In this document: in pieces, positions 49,701 through 61,700 of the stretch
Position numbering within the stretch: the first letter of the stretch is position 1
How the letters are laid out: each line of letters starts with the position of its first letter
Origin: Fasciolopsis buskii
Taxonomy: Eukaryota > Platyhelminthes > Trematoda > Plagiorchiida > Fasciolidae
DNA length: 64,000 nucleotides
Direction: 5' to 3'
NCBI GenBank assembly: GCA_008360955.1
Contig: LUCM01005979.1
Span: forward strand, 173,216-237,215
The notes under the pieces: model-generated
Seen by the model: only the letters and a program-made list of their open reading frames with translations
What the model was told of the DNA's origin: nothing
Databases searched by the model: none
Translations under genes and position numbers: made by a program

Positions 49701-52700
49701 GATGGACAATTAAACTGGGTTCCGGCGGGGTAACTGTACCAAAGCGTCTCTGACGGGGTCGCTGCTCAAGATGTGAATCTGAAATGGCGCTGTGAATAAC
49801 CGGGCTGGTTCTCCCTGGGGGTGAAAGCTCTACACTGGTAAAGCAACCAGTGTTAACATTTGAGGGATGGTCAGGAAGTGTCGCAGGTGACGAACGCTGT
49901 GGGTCTTCTTTTTTCCTGCAATCTGGGTCTAAAATGGATGAAGTGGAAAAAAATCAGAAACAGTTTCAATGAAAACAAGTGACAAGTAAGCGAAGAAATG
50001 GTTCCATAGACAGTAGTGACGAGAATTCGAAAGCAATTTTCCAGTATCAAAAATTGTATGGGAAAAAACAGGTAGGAAGACGATGCGCACGTTTCATCGT
50101 TATCCTTTAACGATTTTGTTTCAAAGCGCACGGAAATAAAATGGACAATGCAAATACACCATTCACGTCACTAGCATTCCTTTCGACCTACATCCTTTAC
50201 AATTTGTGGTCAGCAACGTGTCCGGCCTAAAAAGAGAAAAAGCGACAAATGTTTATTGGAGATAACTTTCCATACCTCTAAGTCAACTCACAATATAATC
50301 CTTCGTAAAATCCAGCATGTGAGAAAATAGTGGGAAAGTAGAACTTAGACTGGTCCTCCCAAAGGATTTCCGAGTCACCCTTGGTGAGGCACACTAATAG
50401 TTTTGATCAAAACGTAGTCATAAACTCTTGGAACATGATGACGAATACTAACAACACCACCACTATACAAGGAAGACCGAACACCACGGTGGTCGCAAAA
50501 AAGCAAAAGTTATCTTGATTTTCCACTGACTAACATGACCATTCCCATGTTTGCTTAATCGACCAAAAACTTGTCGAACTGCTAGAAACTTCCGATAGGT
50601 ACACACGAAGTCCGAATACAAGTACAGCCTTTTGTTAACCTCATGAGGCATTAGCATATGGAAGAAACAAAGTACATCACAAGCAGCAAGGAGTTCAACA
50701 TGCACTTCGTTACCAGTGCGTTGTCACTCAGCATCATCATCGTCACCAACATCGTTCAGCGTTAAACAGCAAGGAAAGCCTCACTGACCGCTGCCTTTAA
50801 CCCAGAGGTACACGTTTCTATAAAAAGAGTGAATATCCAAGGAGAACAGGGAGTGGACCTACACAACCGGGAAAAGATAAGACGCTGCTGCAGCCAACAC
50901 ACGGAACACAGTCTAACTGTACTAACGCACTCTTTCAATCACTCTGAATCGATAGAAAATGACAACACGATCCCCACTGTTCACGGTTCATTGCCATGTC
51001 CTTCAGTGTCTCCAGCCAATTAGTTGACGGGTCTCTCGGACCCCAACCACGAAGACGTGAGACACCTACATTACCTAGGTTCGCTGTACATTTTCTCATC
51101 CCGCGTTGCAACGTCATCTGTTGACCTCCAGACGGTTCCTTTCATTCCCTGGGAGGAACACAAAATAGGGCACGGTATGGTAGACGAGTGTTCACCAAAC
51201 GCAACAGGTGACGCAAACAACGTAGTATACTAAGTTTCATACGATGAAACAAGCTATACCAAGAAGTGGCACCCAATACCAGATTCCTGACCCCTACATT
51301 ACTCACCCGGTCACTCCATCCAATCCTAGCCATACTACGCAGACATCGGTGGTCGAAAACCTCTAACCAACGAACATCTCCCACACGAATATTTCATGTC
51401 TCGCAACCGTACAACAGAACCAAGCGCATTGTAGCGCAGTACACATGACCTTTCAACTTCAGTGAAATATCAGGCCGACACCACAAGTGCTTCAGTCCAG
51501 CGTAAGCTGCCCGAGCCTTCGATATACGCGTCTTTACCTCTGATGCCGAGCTACCATCGTTCGACACGCAGTTACCAAGGTAGGTGAAACGGTCCACAAT
51601 CATTAGTTCCTCTCCGCTCAGCACCAAGTTTGGCACTACTGTCGTTCAGTCCTGTAACAGCACTTTACACCTAGAATGTGCAAAGCACATGCCAAACCGA
51701 ACTACAACCGTCGACAGTCTATCTAATGCACGTTGTGTATAGTCCGCAGATTCAAATAGACACACGACGTTATCTGTGTAATCTAGGTCACAGCTTTCAT
51801 CATTTCCCAGTTCGACCCCTACATCCTGAAGACCTCTTAAAGCGTCCTCCATTACCTCGTCAATGAAAAACCTGAATAAGAATGGAAAGTTAGGATACCC
51901 TCGTCGAAGACCGCTAGTAGTTTCGAATGAACATGACAGTTCACCGTTTACCCTCACGCGACCATGGGTATGCGAATACAATGCTCTCAAACAGGCTTTA
52001 GAACTTCGCTGGCATACCCTTCCGGTGGAGAGCACTGAACAGTGCTGTCCGATCCACTGAATCGAACGCACCTTTCAGGTCGGGAAAGACTACGATCGTA
52101 GGGCGCCGGTGTGTGTGTGGTGCGCGTTTCGAGTACTTGTCGAAGAGCGAATATCTAGTCGATGCAACCTCGACCTGGACGAAATTCGGCCTGTTATACA
52201 CGGATGTTGCTCTCGCGAAGAGGTGTCAAACGACGCATTATTAGCGAAGCTAACACCTCAATAACTATCGGAATTAAGCTAATCCACGATGATTGCTACA
52301 GGCACTCCGTGTGACGTGTGATGTGAAATATGGGTCACCAAGACCGGTCGATTTTTCGCACTTATATCTCGATTCACAGATGACGTTAACCGACAAGCAA
52401 AATGAAAGGCAGAAATTTCAACAAGCAAACCACAGCTTATATGTAGGTGAAAGGATCCCGAAGACTGAGCATTTCGAGAGTCGAAGTAATGTTCAACTCT
52501 ACGCGCAGCCCTTACAGCATGTGTCCGAAATATACTCCGCATTTCTTGTTTTCTATCTACACCTCAATTTCATTTTTCTTCGTTCTTTTCTACATCGAAC
52601 GGCGCGTTTGCTTCGCTTTTTCATTGCAAATTGTCACGCTGGTTCGGATTTTTGCGCGGATTAGTCCGGAGATCGTTAATTGCAGTTAGTTCTGTAGCCA

Positions 52701-55700
52701 TTAGCTTTCTACCAACGTGCTGATTTCGGTTGCTGCCTCACAGCACCATCGACTCAAACAGAAGAATGAGAACTAATGAACATCGACTGCAAAATAACAA
52801 TTTGTAGAACCAGTAGGTAGTCTTTCAACTATGGAAAATTGTATCATCGGATGAGCCTCGCCGAACTTTCTCACAACCTTATCCGTATCATCATTGTTCG
52901 GCAGTGCAGAATTTATGATCAATATATCGATAGTAGTGGCAGAGGCTTGTTATTGTTGCCTTCCTAGGTGACAAAAAATGTGTCCGCTAGGAGTGAACCG
53001 GGTGGTGACTCCATTGCAATTCCGTCTTTCTGACGACAATAGACACCACTGAATAGAAAGTGCACGTTGAATGTGAATTTTAGCAACAAATATTTAAGAC
53101 TCTCAATCGGAATTCCCATTGACATGTGCTCCTTGTCGATAAAATCCACCGTTTTTACTAGCGGCACGTTTGTGAACAGGGAGGCAGCAATCTAGTAAGG
53201 ACATAACCTTGTAGATGTTTGCTTCTTTGATAGCATCCACAGACTGAAAACCATCACATTGTGTGCTTACCAATCTATTTTTACTGGTTCAAGTTGGTAT
53301 ACAAGTCACTGAGCTGAGTCGATCATGAAAAAAATAGGATGTAAAGGAATCATGGGTTTCTTGGATTCTTGGTAGCCCATAAAGTATTGGTATATGCTTC
53401 AAATTTTAAAAAAGGGCTATGATCACTGCAACGGGATGGTAAACTGTTTTTCCGCGCGACCCGTTTGATCTGCTCCGGATGTATCTTTGCTGAATGTAGA
53501 TTCGTCACTGAGCGACTGCGATAACCTCGCAATGTAATCGCAATGTAATCGCAATGATTCAATATGGTGATCCCAGCGCACTTGTCCGGTCAACGTAAAA
53601 TAATCTGTCGATTTTGTTTCAATTATTTTAACTCTTCAGTATGGTTTCTTGTTAGTAGCCAGCAATTTCTCACCTGAAATCGACAGCCTTGATAGCATGC
53701 TGTCACCAACGCACTCTTGAAGCATTCTAACTCAGTTACCGACCTGAACATTGAATCATGTATGCTTCATGAGGGCCCCAAGAGACAGTGGGGTATGGCT
53801 CAGTGGATACCCAATAGCGCTGGAAGCTCATACACTTGGATCAATTATTGTACCACTCAGGTTTTCGATTGAGCTGCCAACTCAGATCAGTCCACGACTG
53901 AGAGGACCAGGCATGATTGGATCTCCGACTTGAGACAAGCCACTCTGTATAGCTAATCGGATCATGGAGGCATGCAAGCCGTCACACTATATCAAGGCAC
54001 AGTCTCATTGTGACGGCCGAACTACGGCCTTTACATTTCTCATATAAACAGTCAAATTACCCCAACCTACGTTCATGTCATTCTGTGCGTCGTTTACTCC
54101 GTGTTCCTGCTTCAATATGCACTGACTTTCACGTGAATATTCGGTAATCCGCATGACGTGAATGGTGTTTTGTCGTTCCACTTGGCAATCACTTCACCTC
54201 TGTTTGTTTACGCTAACCATGCATGTACCTTCCATTTATTAACCCCATCATTTCCCTATTTTGTCCTGACTTACGATGCTGCGTATTTTCTTCTACCACT
54301 ATATGGCGATGTAAAGCAACAACCAGAGTACGTCAGTGCAAGTTTAATGAGTGTAAAAAAGGAAACTGAGCCTTTATTTCATCAAGATTGGCCCTCCGTT
54401 CTTTACATCCAACTGTTCGTTTCTCCTTAATGTGATTATCGATATTTACGCCATTCTGATGACTCCGTCCCGTTTCGCTAGGCCAAATTTTTAGTATGCC
54501 CGCCCAGACAATTGGAGAAACCCTCAGCGTTCTAACTCCATGGTCTACGCCTGAGTACAGAGGATGGAATATATATCATAGCCACTAGGGTCCAATATAA
54601 GAGAATGGCGACCATGTCATTAATTTGGAGTGGCGTGGACCAAGATAAGGTCTCAAAAGATCAGGTGTGGTAACAGGGCAGGTGACGACGAATCGCCGTT
54701 TACCAGGGAAGTGATCAGTGGACCTGGTTTGAACTTCTGATCCTTTTGAGATGACAGGTGCATAATTCTCTCGGACATCACTAGTTAAAAGAAAGGCCGA
54801 AACACCCGGCATTCTTAGCCACTCACCTATGCAAGCACTAACCGGCCCCGAATTCGCTCAATTTGGATGATCGAGTGAGAACCGATGTTTCCAGCCTGGT
54901 GTCGTCGCTAGTCCGAAACTTACGGTTTTTTTCGTTCGTTACGATCACTCCCTCAAACAATTGCAGACGGTCCACTTAATTTCACTCACCTGGGAAGTTG
55001 GCTGCTTGAACCACGAGTTGTGCATGCATTAAATGCCAACCATCGGCAGCTAATTTAGTGGTTAAAAATGACTAAGTACAAGCACGATACCTGTGAGCTC
55101 AAATAATAAAGATGTGTAGTTGAAAATAATCAATTACGCATCGGGAAGCGAAGTTAGGATAGAAAACGTGATCTGGCATGTGTTTACCGCCAGCTCGACC
55201 AAGAAACAGTAATTTCGTTAGAGTACACACCAGAAAAACTAGTACAGTAAATTTGGTCACATATGAGTGATTTCTAGCCAGAGCAGAATGCCGTCACAAT
55301 AGAACGCTGATGAGCATTGTGACCACCTTATCATTGTGTAATGAAAAAGCACCAAAAACTGCAACTGACGTGATATTGAAACTGCTAATCTTATTGAAAA
55401 AAAATCACACTGGTCTACCAAGTCACAATATCGGGCTCGATGGTCCTCATGTGATGTGCTCATTTGCAGTATTAACTTAAAATGTGAGCGCGGTTTAGAA
55501 TTATTTACATGTACCTGACTATACAGATAATGGGGACAGCGAAGAGTAAAAACATTCTGGAGGATTTAGAATCCGAAGACTAAGACAAAATAACTCATCT
55601 CACCTGGAATTTGGGTAACAACAGTTTCCCGTCCTTGGACATCTCGTCGCCGGCGGCTCTGGCGTCGCACACGTGCTTCTCGCATACGACTCTTGAGATC

Positions 55701-58700
55701 TTGCACTTTTTCAGCTAATTGTGTACGCTCCTGATGCCATGCAGTTCCGTTTTGAACTCTTGATGACGAGTCTTTCCGACGCTCTCGATTACTGGTGACT
55801 CCGAAGTCCGCTTCGAACTCATTACGCCAGTTTTCCCCACTGAACGCAGCACGACCAGAATAGGAATATGAGTAAGGTGAATAGATGGACGCGACGGGGG
55901 GGCCAAACAGGAGATCCGCGGTGCGGTGGAAGAATAAGTAATCTTCCAGGTCAGCTAAGCTGTCATCATCTTCTGGACCACATGTATACGCTCCCTTGGT
56001 TTCCACGGAATCACCATCATCGTCATCATCATCATCCAAGTCATCATCTTCCGGTTCCCCCTCGCCATTTTCATCCTCATGTGCTCCAGTACCGAATTCA
56101 TATAGAGCGGACGTTCCGGCAGTATCCTGTTCTTCATCCGTTACCCCGGTGCCCCAGTGACATGCATCCGAGCTAGCAGCATGGGTCAACTCGTCTGTGG
56201 CTTCCAGAAGAGGGGAAGCTCGCGGTCTTAACCAGCCATATCGCCCACGTCCGTATCCCCGTTCATTACCACTAGTTTGACAAGGTAAAGCCAAACGATC
56301 ACCAGTCACGGATAACAAACCGGCCAGAATGGTAGCTGTAGCAGAGGATACATCCGAATTGGTAAAAGCAAAATCGTCAATCCCATTCGACGGGTTTGTT
56401 GCCGAATCGGATTGTATAATTAGGTTGAATCCGCCAGTGGGTGAGTCGCGATCGCTCCCAGGAGCAGAAGAGGGACTACTGTCATTATCCTGTTCGGTCA
56501 TCCCAACAAGTGGGAATCGGCCGTGATGCAAGGCCGACTGACTTATTGTGGTCATTTCACTGGGTTCATACAAACGCCAATAAGAAGAAAGGTCAAATGA
56601 ATTCAGCGGGTGCCGCATGCGACTAGATGAGTCAATCAACGGTGGGTAATCCAAAGGAGGCGAACTTGGACGGGCAGTCCCTTCAGTATTGCTTTCTTGA
56701 CGACCTTCTAATATTCCGGTCGCGCCTAAACCGGGACCAAAACTGTCTCCATCTGAATGAGCCTTAGATGATCTTGGTGAGGACAAGGAGGCAGGCGCTG
56801 ATGTTTTTTGGACACAGTCTAATTGGTCTGCCGGAATCTCGAGTACAGTGTTTGTAATTCCGAGAGATTCGCTTTTAAAATCCGTGGGAGCACCCGCGTC
56901 TGCAGATCCGCTGTGAATCGTATTTCTTGCTGAGTTGGACAGAGACTCTCGTTCACAAAGCCTATATCAGCAAATAAAAAAGTTTGGCATCACAAATCAG
57001 TGGCAAACCAGGATGAACAAAAACTCAAAAGTTACATCGTCATAATCACCCTACAGCGCTAAACGAGGCAAGCCATAATGACCGCCGTCTTTTCATGATT
57101 TTATAAAAAGAGTGAATATCCAAGGGAAACAGAGAGTGGACCTACATAGCCGGGAAAAGATAAGAATGCTGCTGAAGCCAACATATGGAATACATTGAGA
57201 ACAACACAAGCTCGTTTTCAGTTATTCGTTTTCATGCCAATACATAACATTAAATATGGTCTGGAGATGGTTCAAGGGAATTTGTCATCAGTTCACAACT
57301 CTAAGAATGTGTCTGTGTGTATGTGTAATTGAGCATTCTGTGTGTATTCCTCACCTGCTCCTGTGGGACCGGGTATATTGGCCGCACGACTAGGCGTTTG
57401 TCCGATCGCGTTCGTGAACACCTCCCGGTTTGGTTGAACACAGGAACAATGAGGGCAATCACTAGCGTGGTGTGTTCACACCTTGTCGAGTCAAAACACT
57501 CAGTGAACGTGACAAGTGCTTTTCGCACCATCTACAAAGTTAGGAGCGGACAATCAAGAACTGTCAAGTGTCGCATCTTGAACACAGCCGAAGCCGTACC
57601 GATCCGTTTGTGTAACACCCCTTTATGAGCTCAGAAACAATTTGTCCAGACTCTTAAACTTTCCTGGCCGACGTGTCACTATCCGACAAGTGGTCTACAA
57701 CCTGATCGTGTGACAAATTGATCAATTACACACACACACAGACGCATTCTTAGAGTTGTGAACTGATGTGACTGCAAATCGACAATTTCCCTTGAACCAT
57801 CTCCAAACTATATTTAATGTTATGTGTTGGCATGAACACGAATAACTGAAAAAAGCTTGTTCGCCACGTTGTGTTGTTCTCAATGTGTTCTGTGGGATTT
57901 TTCAAACATGGAATACAGTCTAACTGTGCAAACCTGCTTTCTCAATCATTCTGATTCGACAGAAAATGACAACACGACCGCCACTGTTCACGCTTCACTG
58001 CCATATCCTTCAGTGTCTCCAACCAGATAATTGATGGGTCATTCGGACCCCAACCACCAAGACGCAAGACACCTACTTTACTGTATATTTTCACATTCCA
58101 CTTTGCCACGTCATCTGGTTACCTCCATATGGCTTCTTCCACTCCAGATGAAGAACCCAAAATTGATCGACGTGTGTTTGCCACACGCAACACGTGATCC
58201 AACCAGCGTACTCTACTAAATCTCATAGGCTAAAATAGTGTATTCTCAGAATAATAAACTAATACTAGATTCCTAACCTCTACATTACTCACCCGGTCAC
58301 TCCATCCAATCCTAGCCATACTACGCAGACATCGGTGGTCGAAAACCTCTAACCAACGAACATCTCCCACACGAATATTTCATGTCTCGCAACCGTACAA
58401 CAGAACCAAGCGCATTGTAGCGCAGTACACATGACCTTTCAACTTCAGTGAAATATCAGGCCGACACCACAAGTGCTTCAGTCCAGCGTAAGCTGCCCGA
58501 GCCTTCGATATACGCGTCTTTACCTCTGATGCCGAGCTACCATCGTTCGACACGCAGTTACCAAGGTAGGTGAAACGGTCCACAATCATTAGTTCCTCTC
58601 CGCTCAGCACCAAGTTTGGCACTACTGTCGTTCAGTCCTGTAACAGCACTTTACACCTAGAATGTGCAAAGCACATGCCAAACCGAACTACAACCGTCGA

Positions 58701-61700
58701 CAGTCTATCTAATGCACGTTGTGTATAGTCCGCAGATTCAAATAGACACACGACGTTATCTGTGTAATCTAGGTCACAGCTTTCATCATTTCCCAGTTCG
58801 ACCCCTACATCCTGAAGACCTCTTAAAGCGTCCTCCATTACCTCGTCAATGAAAAACCTGAATAAGAATGGAAAGTTAGGATACCCTCGTCGAAGACCGC
58901 TAGTAGTTTCGAATGAACATGACAGTTCACCGTTTACCCTCACGCGACCATGGGTATGCGAATACAATGCTCTCAAACAGGCTTTAGAACTTCGCTGGCA
59001 TACCCTTCCGGTGGAGAGCACTGAACAGTGCTGTCCGATCCACTGAATCGAACGCACCTTTCAGGTCGGGAAAGACTACGATCGTAGGGCGCCGGTGTGT
59101 GTGTGGTGCGCGTTTCGAGTACTTGTCGAAGAGCGAATATCTAGTCGATGCAACCTCGACTTGGACGAAATCCGGCCTGTTATACACGGATGTTGCTCTC
59201 GCGAAGAGGTGTCAAACGACGCATTATTAGCGAAGCTAACACCTCAATAACTATCGGAATTAAGCTAATCCACGATGATTGCTACAGTCACTCCGTTTGC
59301 CCTTCTTGAGGATGGATACAATGAGTGACTCAACCCACGATAAAGCATTACATTCTTTGCTCCGACCAAAAGTTACAGAATATTTATCTATGGTGTACTT
59401 AGTTTGCTCAGTTGTTCAGACACTAGCTTCAAACATAAAAACGCACTCAATAAATCGCCAGTTTACATCGGCATATACAGTTGTGCCTCGAAGATGAAAC
59501 AGATGAAAAACGACCAAGATGAAACAACGCGGGGGAAAACGGACTACCTATCCAAATGATAAAACTTTAAGTTATACACTTTTTGTTGCAAAATCTACAT
59601 AAGTTACCAATTTCGTTGTTAGGATGCCCAAGTTACACTTTTGTCACACTGGACGATTCGGCCCCTTAATAGGAAACGAAGCGTTTTCAGAAATCATTTA
59701 ATTATGAAGGTTACTCTTCCATAGGCGTCAAGATCCGTGACCATTTTAGGGTTTTGATGCCACAGATCTTAGCCCTGTTGGTAATTTCACAAAAGAATCC
59801 ACCATTTTCTCAGTATTTTTAAATTGACGTAGTTTTAAATATTGCACGGTTGAAATTCTTTAAATGTCCGCAAAAAGATTTGCAAAAACTCGTTCTGTGA
59901 CTGGCTGTTTCACATACCAACCAAGGCCACCCAATACAACTACCTAAACGATAGAGCACACTTGATTTCTGACTTGTATTGGTGGGTCAACAAAAAACGC
60001 GCGGCAGTGTCCTGTGTTCGCCTTCTCTCTTCCGCTAGCGGGCTGGGCGAGCTGTTCGTATTCCGTGCCTTTTTCTGTCTTGTGTGGCTGCTCATTCAAG
60101 GGAGTAGCAGTCTCGTTCTATTAATTGTGCGACTACGGGGCTTGAAGACTTGAGCCCGAACTATTGTGTCGCCAACCTCAGTGTGTTCGTGTCCTGCTAG
60201 GTCGCAGGCTGCGTGCTCCTGTACTATCGTGCGACGCTAGTGCTCACGTCTTGTGCTTTAGTGTGTTTGTGTGTAGATCAACCAACTTCGGCAACACAAC
60301 AATAAGTTACTTTTGATTTCGGGTATACTGACCCTATCAGATTCGTGAATTCGAGCCGAAGTTAACCTCTAGTTCCAGACGACAGACGACGAAGTAACGG
60401 TGTTTTTCACAGTGTTCCTCTTATGATGAGCCTGTCGACCAACAATTCATCCCTAGGAGTTTAAACGATAAAATTCCTGGGGGTTCTGCTAACCGAGTCA
60501 ACTTAACGTCCTTAAAAGTAAAGAGTGAATGTTTGAAAAGTCACACAGAACACATTGAAAAACAAACGTGGCGAGCAAGCTCGTCTTCAACTATTCGTAC
60601 TCATACCTATACATTACAGTAAATATGGTTGGGAATGGATCAATTTACAGCCGTATCATTTCACAATTCTAAGAATGTGTCTGTGTATGTGTATTTGATC
60701 AGCTTCCTTGATCCATTCCCAACTATATTTATTGTTATGTAAGGAATGAATGGTTGTTGCGTTTACATAAAGTTTTTAGTGGCACCTTCTCATTCGCACA
60801 GAGCCAGATACAACTTGCCTCATAGATCGAACACAGTTTAAGATGTAGACTAAAAACATGCGGCGAGATGTCTTCATTGGTGTTCCGGAACACGATGGAA
60901 TCGGAAAAGCAGCGCAGAAGGGTTGGTACAGATAAGAACATTGATTCGGTAATGAAATAATGTGAACGTAAACAACAATTCGACAGCGAATCATATAAAT
61001 CAAAGCCCTCCTTCATGTATTCCAGGTGGCCGAATTTTCCAATCTCATCACCGACCACCGCGGCGATAGACGGTAGTCTTTTTGTTACCCATCTTGTTGT
61101 CGTGGTTGACTTTCTGGGAGCTTGTAGTTATTCAGCACCACGCTTTAAGGCCACGGTTACCGGTTGCCATAGGCTCTCAAAACCATGGAGTGTCTCAGAA
61201 TGTAATCAAACCAAAATGTAAGATGCTGATCTCGTCGCCTTAGGCCATATTGCCATGGTGAACAGATAATCGCAAACTAGGATCTAAAGATCTGGAGTGA
61301 TGAACCAACTGAAATCCTGATAAACTAGACGCGGTGGCGAGTTTGATACCATCGAGCATCCTTGATGTCAGTGAGTAAAGTATACTGTATTACTCTAGAC
61401 ATTTTAAATGGCCCCATGATTTCCTAATCCTCACCACTGTGGTACAGCGCTAAACGTCAGGGAGAGTCACACTGGATACCGGTTTTCTTACAATTCTCCT
61501 GGACTAAAAGCAAGCATAAAATTCAGGCCTACTTACCATCTTGGTGATTTAGATTTCGACGGAGAATTCTGTAAAACAGGATGCAAACGAGAACAATCTT
61601 GAATCTGTGAGGGCTCAGAATTGAGTGACGAAGTGTTCGAGGTTGTTAACTTCGACAGGCTGTTTGCAAGTAGGTCTGGGCTGTGTTCATCCACAGTTTG

